Shown here: positions 12,001 through 23,379 of the stretch, in pieces
How positions within the stretch are numbered: position 1 is the first letter of the stretch
Layout: every line of letters begins with the position of its first letter
Assembly: GCA_024036415.1 (NCBI GenBank)
Contig: JAMWET010004974.1
Span: forward strand, 62,001 to 126,000
DNA length: 64,000 nt
Direction of reading: 5' to 3'
From: Prochilodus magdalenae
Taxonomy: Eukaryota > Chordata > Actinopteri > Characiformes > Prochilodontidae
Made by a program: the position numbers and the translations under genes
Notes under the pieces: model-generated
Database searches by the model: none
Seen by the model: only the letters and a program-made list of their open reading frames with translations
Told to the model about the DNA's origin: nothing

Positions 12001-15000
12001 ATTCATTCATTCATTCATTCATTCATTCATTTAGTCACCCATCCTCTGAGCTGCTTATCCTTCAGTGTCCACAGTTCTGGAGTCAACCTCAGCGCTAATT
12101 GGGCAGAACGCAGGAAACACCCTGGACAGGTCACTAGTTTATCACAGGGCAGACACGCAGACATACACATTCTCACACACATGCACAAACTGACACACAC
12201 TCACAAACACATACACCTAGGGGGCAATATAGCATCTCTAATTCACCTTACTGTCTTTGTCAGTGGGGAGGAAAGCAGAGCACTCAGAGGAAGCCCACAC
12301 AGACACTGGGAGAACCTGAAGACGCCACACTGAAGTTGATGACGTTTGGTACTACATAAACGAATCAGATCACTCTCTTTATTATAGTTTTTTCTTTTTC
12401 GGTAAGATGATAATGTAAGTTCCTTCTGTATAGTGTTTCTGTCATCACTGAAAACGCCTTCCCTGAGCCTCGTTTTTGTTATTTTGCTTGGCTGACTTTC
12501 TCATTTTTGCTGTTCTGGCACTGGCAGATACAAGGAGACATCAATTCATGTCAGTCTCATTCTTAAGTTCTTATGTTTTCATGTCAAGAAGGAAGCAGTG
12601 CTCCCCACTTACGGCTTTGCGTTTAATTACAAAAGCAATCTCTGGTCTGCGTTTAGTGACATCAGCAGGGAAATGAAAGGACAGGGCATTCATCACTCGC
12701 TCAGCTGTCTTTAATCGTGAAATACACCAGCTGCTCTCTCTGGCTCTCTCCACACTGGCTCAATTCTGCTCTCCTCAATCTGCCCTTCTCACCATTTTGT
12801 TTTTCAACCTTCACTTGTTTTTTGATGAGCATTTTTACAGCAGGAGCTTCTGTTAGAAACACAGCTCTGTATGCCCAGAGGAACTGGTCAATAAATGTAT
12901 TTGTTGCCTGAGCTGATTAGCCTTCTCTAGCTTTTCCTCATACCAGTAGCCTGAGTCTTGCCTAACAATGTTTCCCTGCACTGCTGACTTTCCCTGCAGC
13001 CCAGTTGCACTGCTGAGTATGTGTCCAGAGCACTACGAGTGAGTATCCACATCCACAGCTATTCATAATCACTCTCACTCGCCCACTCATCATACCATTT
13101 AGTACTAAACAAACATGGATAATGGAATACTGGCTTGCTAACAGGCTATGCTGTAGAAAAGCTTGTAGATTAATTTGAATTTCAATGTCATTGTTGTTGT
13201 GCCTGCAATCTGCATGTGCCTGTAAGGAGTTTCCAGTCTAAGCCACTCTGCATTGTAACAAGCACAGCTTAAAAGCACTCTGTGTTTCTCAGGGACATTC
13301 TAAATTTGCTCTTAACAGGCTTTTTCAAAACTTCGTTTCTTTTTTGGTTTTTTTTCCCTGACAACCGCATCTACTTTCTAAAACTCTGTAAGCTCGGCTA
13401 TGACAGGCACTGGAAAAATGAGGACAATGTTTTTTTCATGTGCAGTTTTACACTTATATTTATACACTGCCGATATGTTCAAATGTTTGGAATCATTTTT
13501 TATTTACAGCATTTACCTGACGCTCTTATCCAGAGCAACTTACAAGGTTAATTGTATTACAGGAAAGTCGGTAGTGTTAGGTTGGTGTAGCACAGCACAG
13601 GAATTGAACCCCTGTCTCCCATATGAAGTGGTAGCTACATATAGGCTACTCAAAAATAACTGGAAGACTGAAACAATATACTATACACTAAAACATTGAC
13701 TGATGGTGTTTTCACAGTGTAAAGAAGTTTGGGAGTTTTAAAAAAAGGTATATGTTCTTAAAGAATAACCCATAATTATTCATTTGTTCTTGCAAAATAA
13801 CTATTCAGCTTTCTCTGTTATGGATAAATCACCTACAGCTCTGTTCCTCTTTCAAAGGTCTAAATTTTTACAGAGTGAAACCTGCTGGGAAAAAAAAACA
13901 GACGGCCATGCATTCCCTGGTAGTCTATGTTGGCTTAAATTGGTCCAGTGCTTGTCGGGTGCCTGGATGGGTGTGCTGGTTAACCAGCAACCAAAAATTA
14001 CAGCATATGCTTGTTTTGCTGGTGACCAGCATATAAACGTCCATTACTGCTGACCAGCATCCAAAACACAATGTTTGCTGGTGATCGGGCATGCAGTGTA
14101 TTATTATTAGTGTCTGCATGTACAGCTGGTTTTATGTCACTGAAAACAGTAAATCCACACTTTTGAACTGATGTAGAACTGATGTTGAAGACATTATTCT
14201 CAAAATGCATTCCATAATGTGTTACTAAGCTCACAGGACATTAGGCCTAGGCTAAGCAGCAAGAATGTAGGCTTGATAAAGACAATAGCTAAGACTAAAC
14301 TAAACCACAAATCAAATAGGCAAGAAGGGAACCTATGGGAGACATGTAAGGTTTTTTCTCAGAAGAAGCAGGAACACAACATTCCAACAAAAAGCTAATT
14401 ACATTCTTGACATTCTTGTGGTCAGTGACAGCATGGCAACCCATCACTTAATTATTTATTACATCACTTATTCTCTTCTCTTCTCTTCTCTTCTCCTCTC
14501 TTCTCCTCTCTTCTCTTCTCTTCTGATCTCTTCTCTTCTCTTCTCTTCTCTTTTCTTCTCTTCTCTTCTCTTCTCTTCTCTTCTCTTCTCTTCTCTTCTA
14601 TTCTATTCTATTCTATTCTATTCTATTCTATTCTATTCTATTCAATGGCCCCTGTATGAAAGATGGCATAAAGTGCCCATGTCATACATTTCTGTAGTAT
14701 TGTATTGTGCTCTCTGGGATTCTCTTATGTGGGTTTATGTACCAAAATGATTTTAAATATTAAAATTAATTAAGCTAGTTTTGTTCCTGGATCTTTAAGA
14801 CTGATATACAGTCATATACAAAGGTTTGCACAGTGACAATAAGTCAGCATATCCTCTACAGAGAAGACACATCTGCACACTTTAATTCACAACTACTGTT
14901 TAAACAAAATAGTATCTTTACCTTTTTTCTATGATACAGACACTTTAAATGCTGCAATGTAATTTTATGTAAATGTGCATTTTGACATTGTTTGAGTTTC

Positions 15001-15406
15001 AAACAAGTGGTTGAACTAAAAGACATATTGCTGTAGGTAGACTGTAGCCTAATGCATCTGCATTAAAAATGTGTTGGTGTGCAGACTTTATCTGTTTACT
15101 GACTCAGATTTGAGAAGTGTGCCATGATTGTTGTATGTCAGATTTTGTTACTTCTACTTTCATTTAAACTTGAGTGAAAAACATTTCAATTTTATGATGT
15201 GTGTTAAAAATAGCCAACAGTCTGAAAACAACTGAACTTATGCCTACAGGAAAGAAGAAAGGGTACACAGTCAAGCCTACCAGGAATCCTCTCACGGGTC
15301 AGTACCTACGCAGCAGAGCAGTTCCCTAAAACTGGATGCAGTGGACATACAGGGAGACGTGCTGCCCGTCTGTGTGACCTCTCAGGAGGAAGAAATGAGC
15401 AGGTAG
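1..15406 (+). CDS. utrn: Utrophin, 3' part (last spectrin-like repeat, WW, EF-hand region, ZZ finger), shortened C-terminus
   Basis: Utrophin links actin to the dystroglycan complex at the membrane. Fourteen exons join in frame (542 codons): 1-157 (5' cut by window), 2091-2231, 4249-4327, 4492-4552, 4667-4728, 5975-6049, 6628-6829, 7658-7743, 7951-8108, 10487-10653, 10737-10848, 11582-11715, 13000-13038, 15250-15406. Lengths 79, 61, 62, 75, 202, 86, 158, 167, 112 and 39 equal dystrophin exons 61-69 and 71 as I remember them. The WW domain (exons 4492 and 4667) keeps PYYINH and WDHP; the EF region has [17 protein letters not shown]; the ZZ finger has CNICKEC and NVCQRC. WMHLEPQ favours utrophin over dystrophin (WMRLEPQ), and FBXO30, SHPRH and GRM1 follow as in human. 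Spectrin-like exons are divergent. The last exon replaces the expected coiled coil with about 51 unrelated residues and a stop. DRP2 is less likely given synteny. Confidence 0.92.
1451..1844 (-). mobile_element. Internally deleted Tc1/mariner-like element with transposase remnant
   Basis: A 394-bp stretch in a utrophin intron is bounded by an inverted repeat, AATTAGTCACCT at 1451 and its complement ending at 1844. Inside, minus-strand 1829-1527 encodes 100 residues without a stop. The first half looks like the helix-turn-helix of a Tc1-type transposase ([19 protein letters not shown]). The second half looks like the end of the same family ([18 protein letters not shown]). The catalytic DDE core is missing. 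The family call rests on motif resemblance and is moderate. Confidence 0.55.
2423..3008. other. Utrophin intron segment with short unexplained open frames
   Basis: The intron between the exons ending 2231 and starting 4249 holds a 98-residue minus frame (2719-2423) and a short plus frame (2826-3008). Neither resembles a family I recognise nor has convincing splice context. The rest of this intron (3009-4248) is AT-rich and I see nothing in it. Confidence 0.3.
5150..5425 (+). pseudogene. Tc1-like transposase fragment, broken by stops
   Basis: Reading from about 5183, the frame gives [20 protein letters not shown] followed by AHHIGC and LLEEGTHQ. This matches the N-terminal helix-turn-helix of Tc1-like transposases, which carry a [16 protein letters not shown] motif. 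In-frame stops follow EGTHQ and recur shortly after, and no catalytic domain follows. It is a dead fragment inside a utrophin intron, unrelated in sequence to the element at 1451-1844. Confidence 0.75.
7744..7950 (+). other. utrn: GC-AG intron in utrophin
   Basis: The exon ending at 7743 is followed by GCAAGT rather than GT. With this boundary the exon is 86 nt and the junction codon TAT restores KYRYLF, the family sequence. The acceptor is TTCTCTTTAG ending at 7950. No nearby GT keeps the frame and the sequence. Confidence 0.85.
8637..8856. mobile_element. piggyBac-like non-autonomous element (220 bp)
   Basis: TTAA at 8637-8640 and at 8853-8856 flanks an inverted repeat: CCTCCTGACACC on the left, and GGTCTCAGGAGG on the right, whose complement is CCTCCTGAGACC. 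TTAA target duplication with termini starting CC is characteristic of piggyBac elements. There is no coding capacity. It lies in the 2.4-kb utrophin intron 8109-10486. Confidence 0.75.
8857..10486. other. Utrophin intron remainder
   Basis: AT-rich intronic sequence with short A and T runs, a few CTC/CCT repeats near 9165-9185, and no recognisable gene or large repeat. Confidence 0.5.
11986..12032. repeat. ATT and ATTC microsatellites
   Basis: A short run of TTA units near 11986-12001 leads directly into about seven ATTC units. The array abuts the dispersed repeat that follows. Confidence 0.9.
12036..12332 (+). repeat. Dispersed teleost repeat (CTGCTTATCC ... GGGGCAATATAG family)
   Basis: The order of short conserved blocks (CTGCTTATCC, CACCCTGGACAGGTCACTAG, ATCACAGGGCAGACACGCAG, CACACACA, CTAGGGGGCAATATAGCA, GAGGAAGCCCACACAGACAC) matches a high-copy repeat I know from many fish genomes. 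The class is not assigned here. It lies in the utrophin intron 11716-12999 and has no coding role. Confidence 0.7.
13505..13630 (+). repeat. Dispersed teleost repeat with GACGCTCTTATCCAGAGC core
   Basis: The core GACGCTCTTATCCAGAGCAA followed by CTTACAAGG and then a GGAATTGAACCCC block is a widespread fish repeat. A related, more diverged copy is at 46130-46260. Confidence 0.65.
13955..14105. repeat. Cluster of GCTGGTNNACCAGC palindromes
   Basis: Three to four short palindromes (GCTGGTTAACCAGC, GCTGGTGACCAGC, GCTGACCAGC, GCTGGTGATC) are spaced 30-50 bp apart. The pattern resembles foldback elements with nested GCTGGT hairpins seen in fish genomes. No gene is affected. Confidence 0.6.
14471..14643. 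repeat. Composite pentanucleotide microsatellite (TTCTC)n-(TTCTA)n
   Basis: About 125 bp of TTCTC units with a few point variants switches sharply near 14596 to about nine perfect TTCTA units. It is in the last utrophin intron. Confidence 0.95.
15250..15406 (+). CDS. utrn: Divergent terminal coding exon of utrophin
   Basis: A good acceptor (TGCCTACAG) ends at 15249 and the codon split with the exon ending at 13038 joins in frame. The exon encodes about 51 residues beginning [15 protein letters not shown] and ending SQEEEMSR before TAG at 15404-15406. It does not resemble the conserved block of human utrophin that follows the 39-nt exon, which has a DDTHSRIEQYA-like motif and then the paired coiled coil. 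A possible donor (GAGCAG then GTAGCC) overlaps the stop, so a spliced isoform reaching further exons cannot be excluded, but no such exon is recognisable before FBXO30. Confidence 0.7.
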
Positions 15407-16656
15407 CCGGTCACTGCCTCCTGGCAACTGCCAGAACTACAGCTCTCTCCCACTACTCATTTGCTTGCATGATCGCAGGCCTGTGTTTGGCCAGAAGGCT
15501 GTAATTCTTAAACAAACAAGAAAAGATGTGGACATCTGCTGACTGCAAAGTGACCCAAATAATGTAGAACTGAACTGGCTTTATATGATGTATTTATTTC
15601 TGTTTAAACTTCAAGGAAAGAACAGGCACTGGATCTTTTTAAACAAGGTCTACAGCTACACTGTAAATTCTAATAGCTGCCATAACTTTATTAGATTTAG
15701 TAAACTTAAACCATTATCAACATATTCTTACTGGTTTTTACAGTTCCAGTTAATTGCAGGGTGAAACAAACAAATGACTTATTGTCCTACAACAATTATG
15801 TAGTAACAAAGGTGAGCATGTCCAATAGTGTTCAGCCTCCAGTTCCAGATTGATAGAATTTGAGTCCAGTCATTCATTACTCATAAGCAATGTCAACCAA
15901 ATTATATTTTGTAGACTTTACTTAAACTGTGTCATTTGCTAAAACTCAATTTAATCACGTTCACTCTACTTAATCAGTTCATACAGATTATTATCAGCAC
16001 AGCTTTTTAGTAAAACCAAACATCTTTCCCACTGACTCCTGGCAACATCTATCTGCATGCCGTATTACTCACCCACTTCATGTTGTCTTTCTCCTGGCCT
16101 ACTTCCATTGTGTGTATCGATCTAAGACGTTAGGACTAACGGCTAAGCCGTGTTGATGGCATAATACTATTACATCGCATCAAACCAGTTGACTTTTGTC
16201 TTTTAACAAGTCTTCAGTTTAAATGACACCACCTGAAGTGGACCAGAGCTGACAATTAAATAAATTGTGTGTAGGTGTTTCTACAATACAGCAAAGTTTT
16301 TCTCTATGTAAGCAGTTTTTCTTTATTTCAAAGTCATTTTCAGCTCTGACCCACTTATGCTGGTATAACTCAAACTGAAGACTTGTTAATTAAAAATTCC
16401 ATTCCAGTTTATTGTCATTATACCAATACTGATGCTGCACAATTGCATTTAGAGCCAACAGCTATGTGGCTCAGCTGTTAAGCATAGAGTAGCCAAGTAA
16501 AATTCACAGTGGAATGTAGACTAGGGGGGTAGACAACACAAAAAGGATGAATAAAACAATAAGCAAAAAGAAGCAGCCAGGAGCCAATGGAAAAGATAAG
16601 TTGTATTCTAAAGCTAGTGCTTGTAAGATTCTAGATAAATCAGAATGTAGAATAAA
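15407..16656 (+). other. utrn: Candidate utrophin 3' UTR and poly(A) signals
   Basis: After the stop the sequence is non-coding. Canonical AATAAA hexamers are at 16550-16555 and 16651-16656, either of which could end the transcript. No exon for the missing C-terminal coiled coil is recognisable. Confidence 0.35.
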
Positions 16657-16869
16657 CATGATTAAAATGAGTTACAATTACATGTGTAAGTAAATACTAC
16701 AAAATATAATTATGCTGACATTGTTTAAATGTTATATATGTCACTAAAATGCTGTCTCTGAATGCTGCTGATTTAATTTCATGCATCCCTTTGACACAGA
16801 GCCATTTTCAGTGTATTACTATCAAGGTTCTGCAATTCTGTATGAATTTGTTTATAATAAGCATATCGT

Positions 16870-17107
16870 CGCTGTCCAAAGAAAAACAGGTATCTCCAAA
16901 ATGGCAACTTTACAGGAGAGGCCAAAATCTCATTTGATTTGAATGGAAGTCAATGGAACCAGACATCTTTCCAAGCAGTTTTGGACCATTTCTGTTGGTC
17001 CATTCTTCAGGAAATTCACACAGTGTAAAAAGCAGCTCATGTGATCAAATGAGGTATTAAAATAAAAATCAACAAAAATGGAGATACATGTTTTTCTTTG
17101 GACAGCG
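16870..17107. mobile_element. Short TIR element, copy A (238 bp)
   Basis: The termini are 28-bp inverted repeats with one mismatch, starting CGCTGTCCAAAGAAAAACA on both strands. There is no coding capacity. Diverged relatives are at 21111-21330 and 39621-39854, sharing the internal blocks TTTACAGGAGA and GGTCCATTCTTCA or close variants. The superfamily is not determined. Confidence 0.85.
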
Positions 17108-17113
17108 ATGGTT

Positions 17114-20100
17114 ACATATGGGTACATATGGTTTTGCAAGGCAGTCGGTGTTCCTCCCACCATTTGAGTTGACTCATCAAGTTTTATAGTGTGGATGTTT
17201 AAAGTGCTTTTATTTACTTGAATAACACTTACTTGGTCTTTTTAGGGCAGTTTGCAGGTTTTAGTAAGTGAATCAGAATGCTGTCAGATTAGTTAGTCCA
17301 GCTTCAGTATATGTGTTATTTGGAATTCAAACACAGTGGACTTAACTTGAAGATTAAGTTGTTTGAAATAATAATTCAGGGCAATCTATACTAAGGCAGA
17401 AGTCATATTTAAAGTTAATTAAATTAAAGTCTATTATAAGTAAAACAAATACTAAATAAGCGTTGGTTAGTATTACATACAATGCCTATGCCACAGGGAA
17501 TTGGTTTGCATGTTTTATGGATTAGAAGGTTAATGGATTAGAATTTACAGTGTAGGTGTTTAAGTGTTTCCTTTGTTATTCTAAGTGTCCCAATTTGTTT
17601 TGTGGCATTGTGCTTTTTCGGGGCTGGATTATTTTATGCACCTGTATCTCATTGTGAATTTACTCTGCTAAATTAGTGTAGTAATGGATTAACATTTAGC
17701 CATTCATCTTTACATTACGCAGTACATCATGCAGTTAGTAACATCATCCTGGAATTTGGTGAACACAGATGGGTTTATTAATTGTAGCCAAATGGGATTA
17801 TTATACGCCATACACAGTAAAACACCTGATGGTGTATAAAGCCTATTGTAAATAACAAATAGAGCATGGAGGAAATGTCTTGAATACCATCGGACAGAAA
17901 GAAAAAGCAGAGAGAGATGAGAGAAGCTCAAGACTCTGTCAAAATATCTCTCCTCAAGTATGAGCATCTCTTCAGACCTGTCAGACCGTAAACAGAACTT
18001 GTCTGCCACGGGCCAATCAGGAGAGATGATATTCTAAGAAGCATCCCCTGATAGAAAAGACAGCAATCCCCCTGGGTACCCGCACAGCAGGAGCCCTCAT
18101 CTACTACAATACTGGAGGGCTCCAATATGCAGAGACAGATAGCACTATATGTGTTGGGCAAGCGTCCACAGCAGTAGTCACAGAGCTCAGTTTTCTGCTG
18201 CTGAACAGCTGATTTTATATGACAACCTCAAGTTTCGTTAAAAATCATGTGGCATGAAATGTCAGCTGTCAAAAGTTAAAAAACGAACCTCGGATGCGAC
18301 ATCACAATTCTGCAGAAAACTTATTTTTTACCTGATTGCCAGAGGCATATGCATCATCTGTGTCTCCGCATGCCTTTTTTATAACGTTGTTCTTGTGAAT
18401 ACAATTTCTCAAACCGGCGAGATAATGCTGTTAAGACCTCGGCAGAACTTTCATCACTGCTGTCATCTCATCATTCCTTACCTCGAAGAAGTTCCCCTCA
18501 GCTCTTTGTGAGTCAACCAGCCTTCATTTATCTCCCGGCTTCTCAGCAGATAATAACCACTGCATTCCACTGTAGGCTTCTTGTACATTCGGACAGTCTT
18601 AATTAGCTGGTTTGGGTGGGCAGCTATTTTGAGTGTGCCGTATTTGTGACATACCATCTGGTAAACAAATCCAGGGTCTTTGTTATGACCCAAATGAGGC
18701 ACCTGGTGGCCACTTTCGAATTTAGGTTAATGAAAGATATCTTGTCGCAGTACTTCACAGAGGCAATGCTGATTGTAAAGTTTCTTGGAGCATTCCATCC
18801 AATAAAATCAGAAGCATTAGTAAACGAATATGAATTGGCTGTCACATCTTTGGCTTAGGAAAAGCTGGACAGTGTGTGGCTATAGAAAAAGCTCACAACA
18901 AGTATCATGTCCAACAAGTTCTTTCCTTACAGAAGGACGCCACGTCATGCTGCAGTAAATTTGACACTGTTAACTCAGACACTCCCAATCTTCCTATTAT
19001 TTGAAATTTTCTTTGAAACTATAAAATGTGGGGGAAAAATCACATAAAAATTAAGAAATTAAAGATATCTGTTGTGCAGATATTTACCTTCTCCTTTAAA
19101 GCAGTCATTCCGAAAACATGAGGTTTTGTTCCGACAGCAGCAATGTATTTACTTCATGTGAATAATATTGCACTGGAATCATCATGATTTTTTTTCTGTA
19201 TTATTATAATTAACCTGGAACTGTGATTTCTCTCTGAATGTATTCTGACTGTGCTGCTGTCTTGATATGTTTGTCCTTTCTTTCCATAAATGATCTAAAA
19301 TGTTGGGTTTCTGCCCTCTATAGTACAGTACACATCTCTTCTATGACTTTGGTTGTCCTGTTTGTGTAGGCCTAAGACGTCCATACAAAGCCACAGAGCT
19401 ATTTTGATCCTTGGTGATGGTCCTGTGCTGGATGTATTTGTCACTGTTTGTTAATGAAAAGTCACAGCTCTGTACTTCTATGCTGCTTTGTTAATAGACC
19501 AGACCAAGCCATTTTCTTCGCCACTGTCAGATTTTGTCTGTGAAGTCATCAAACTAAAAATGTGTCAGGAGTGAGTCATATGCTTTTAATCAGTATTGTT
19601 TCCTTTAGCCTGTTTGTGCTCACTACCAGCTATTTGTTTATGTAACTCTCTCTCTCCCTGACTCCTGGCAGCCTCTCAGTTGTGTTAGCGAGGAGCAGAA
19701 ACTTTCTTCATTAATTTCGCATCCATTAAAATCATGAGTGAATGAGATTAAATCCTGTCTTAGTCTTCTAGTCATAAGTGGCCTCCTACAAGAAAGCAAT
19801 TTGGGAAATGTAAAATCGAAACCTGACAGCATGTGACCCCTCGAGTGCAGCCTGTCTGCTTTGGCTGTAGAATCAGTGCCAGTACCCATTGTCAGAAAGT
19901 ATACGACGCAAAGCGAATGGCTATAAAATCATTTTAACACTTATATCAATATTTCCTAAGTGACCCTCAGAAATTCACCAAAGTTTTCCCCTGAATCAGC
20001 AGGGCAAAAGTGCACCTCCAAATGTTTGCTGAGCTGAAGCCAGTATTTAAGAAGGTCCCATCACTCAGCAGATAAAGGTTGTCAGCCAGTGCCACATTAG

Positions 20101-21110
20101 GCATAATTACTCCTTGGCACTGTCATTTGGAGGATACATCTGTTTGGGTGAGGCTGAAAGACAAAACAGCCATTTTTTTTTGGGAGAAGAAAAAACCCTA
20201 ACCAGAGTCACATTGCAAGTCTAGCAAGCCGTGTTCTCCAACTTCCTTGGGGGAAGTTCAGAATCCAGGTTGGCACAGTGTTTTTTTGTTGAACTTTCTG
20301 AATGTGGGAGTGGAACCATGTCTGAACCATGCTCCAGGAGTTAATTTCAGTGAGATTCACCTGAGCAGATGAGCTTGTCAGGCCTCACCATCCATCCTCC
20401 ATCCTCTGGGTCTGTCCAGAAGATTTATCGGCCTATTATGTCCCCGCCAACCCCTTGCCAGGCTCCCAGGTAAGATGACTCAGAAATTTATCATTAAAAT
20501 GCTGAATATTAAGACACTTTGTATATGGTGTCAGCTCAGTTATGAATATATGAAGGGTGTTGAAGCCCCTTTGGGAATATTCAACTGCTCTTTCCAGACC
20601 GACACTAATATAGTAATAACACACTCAGAATTCTCTAGGAAAGTGTGACTTTTTCCATTTTTGCTATTCGAAATTCCAACTAAGCCTCAAAAATAACAGC
20701 AACATTTTACAAGTAAACACTTCCTTTATTGGTTTACTACTAGTTTTAATAAGAGGATATTTAGAAGCCCCATGTGCCTTAGACACCAAATGTGAGATAT
20801 CTTCTGACTTGCAAATAGCTTTCTTTGATCACAACCACACTGACACAAACCAAACATTCCTGTTCACGGCGAGCACTATTCCTGAAGGACCTCCTAAGCG
20901 GCTTCTTAATTAGATGACCAGTTAATTCTGGTGTGCATGATCAGACCAAAGCCCTTCATCAGCTAAAGTATTGGCTCACCAGGATAAAGTGCATTAACAC
21001 TTTGCAAACTATTACTACCACCTTGTGGTAGAAAATAAATGCTCCCTGGACTAAATCTGTATTATCCATGTACAATACAGGGCTGGTCTCCCAGATTATA
21101 GCATTACTGG
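17114..21110. other. Gene-poor interval between utrophin and FBXO30
   Basis: Only short frames without splice logic or recognisable domains are present. The human neighbour at this place, EPM2A (laforin, carbohydrate-binding plus phosphatase domain), is not recognised on either strand. No CX5R phosphatase signature exon is seen. Confidence 0.5.
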
Positions 21111-21330
21111 CTAAAAACTAGTATCTTCAAAATAGTAATTTTACATGAGAGGAAAGCATGTAAGTTACTGAAAACTGATTTTATTCCAAGCGATTTTAGA
21201 GCATTTCTGTTGGTCCAATCATCACAATTCTCACGCAATGTAAAGCACTGCTGTAGTGCTGAATACATCAGATGATGTAGAACAAACAGAATCTTTTTTA
21301 AAAAAAAATTTTTTTACAATGACTTCATGG
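21111..21330. mobile_element. Short TIR element, copy C (degraded)
   Basis: GTATCTTCAAAATAGTAATT, then TTACATGAGAGG and CATTTCTGTTGGTCCAATCA, align block by block with copy A at 16870. The outer ends have decayed. Confidence 0.6.
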
Positions 21331-23379
21331 GTTTTGACAAAATATTCCAGGTGGATTTTATGTAATATTTCATAGCGTTATGTATATTATTCTAAAATAA
21401 GTACAAAAAAGACCAGTACTAGATATTTTACATTTTTGTAACTTTGCTTTTAAACATGCCTTATTGTTAAATAATTGTTTTAATTTTAATTGTCTTATTC
21501 AACTGACAGATATTCGTGTTTAAGAACTGCACTACATAAAACACTAGATAAAATAAAACAAGAAACCTATTTTAAATTATTTTATAATGTTCTTACAACC
21601 ATCTCATAATAAGAAATATTACATATATTGACCAGATATGGATGATTTTTCCTTGCCAAGACAATAGTACTGCTATGTATTACATGATAGAGAAAGATAT
21701 AGTTTCAAAATTATACTTCTGTGCACAAAACACTGTTTCAAAGTGCCAATAAATCTGTAAAACTGTGGATTTCATTATCATTTATTAAATAAAGGTAGTC
21801 AAACCGCATTAAATGATATACACGAGACAACCACTTAGGTGTAACCAAGGTGAGGTGAAACTTTTACATTTTGATTATATGAAAAAAAAAAACTAGACAC
21901 TTTCAACAATAAGCATCGCATGCATCAGGAATAAGAGAAACAAGCATTTCTCCACAGTACAGTCAGTTTGCTGGTGTTTCATCACAATGAATTAATGCTA
22001 AATCTTCAGGTATAAAATAACTGAAAAGGACTCATTTGTCCTTATTAAAAAAGAAAAATCAATATTCAATACAATATACATTTTAACAAAGGAGAAATGA
22101 GAATCCATGCAAATCATTACATCTACTCCCACTCCAGCAGAATTACATGGTTATTCACATCTACCATTTTAATTCTATTGTGTATTACTACTAGTAATGC
22201 ACAATTAAGCCTGAACTCTCCAACATGCCATTCCATGTTAAACTCCTGAAAACACTGCACACTGAAAATGAAGAAATGTATGACTAAGGACTTTCAATTC
22301 TAGGGCCCTGAATGGCTGATTACCAAAATATATGAAAAAACAGAACAACCCCCTTCCGATCTTCTTGTCTCAACATTGTCAAGATCTCAAATACTCAAGT
22401 ACAATTAAGAGCTCATATCAAGTTTCACTCTGTAGATTGTAATGTCCATTCTTAGACAACCTCTTTATCTTTAGAACCCTGAGAGGCATACAAGATACTT
22501 CTGGAAATGTGTCATGCAGAGCTGTAGAAAACGGCAGGAAGTGGCTCCATCCAAGCCATTTTGTGCTATCTGAACACCAGGAGTCCATACCTGTCCTGCA
22601 GGCTTTCATTAATGGCTCAATAATCATTGTAGTGTCGTCCAACAGCAAAAAACAAAAAGCATTGGGAGACATGCCTAACCTTTTAAAAGCAAAACAGATT
22701 CAGCAGCTGGAACAGCAGAAAAGCATCATAAGTACTCATTTCTAAAACAAAAATGAATGATGACACAGTGCTGATAGCATCAAGATATTTTAACTGAAGT
22801 AACAGCTGAGTTTCAGTTCAATATCAGTGTGTGAAAAGTAAACTTCAACAGTCCAAAGTAAAGTGCTACATATCATATTTTAAAAACCAAAATATCTGAT
22901 GCAAATGAAAAACAAAATACCTTGTGATTAACTGCAATCACAAAAGTAGAGACAAAGAGCTGAAGACAAACTGGTTTCATTCTTACCAGAATGATAAATA
23001 AGAGAACCTAATTTTGGTCATCACCATTTGACTATGCAGTATTTCTAGATTTAGAGTACATGCATCAAAGCAATGCCATTTAAATATACGACACTGTAGG
23101 TTCAACTGCGCAAGAGATTATCAATTATATTAAATATAAAATATGAATAATAGTAATAAACCCAGCATGTTTTATTAAAAAAAAAAACATGCTTATAAGT
23201 CAAGTGTCATTAATTAAGGCTCCACTGCACAGTGTTCTGAAAAAAAAATCTAAACAAAACCAAAAACAAAAAGACTTAATCAAAAAGCATTTCAGCAAAA
23301 TATCAGAAATCACTCACATCTGTCAAACCAAAAACTGGAAGCTTGTTGAGCAGCACATTTATTTGCATTTGAGCTCGGC
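21331..23379. other. AT-rich flank, probably including the FBXO30 3' UTR
   Basis: No coding exon is recognisable. On the minus strand AATAAA signals (TTTATT on plus) occur at 23358-23363 and 23171-23176, so the FBXO30 transcript may end here or further on. Which site is used cannot be told. Confidence 0.4.

Noticed and set aside
11935..12333. 132-residue plus-strand open frame
   Set aside because: It lies across a microsatellite and a dispersed repeat; no protein family is seen.
14418..14750. 110-residue Ser/Leu/Phe-rich frame
   Set aside because: Translation of the pentanucleotide repeat array.
1..15406. Assignment to dystrophin or DRP2
   Set aside because: WMHLEPQ and the FBXO30-SHPRH-GRM1 neighbourhood fit utrophin; dystrophin is elsewhere and has WMRLEPQ.
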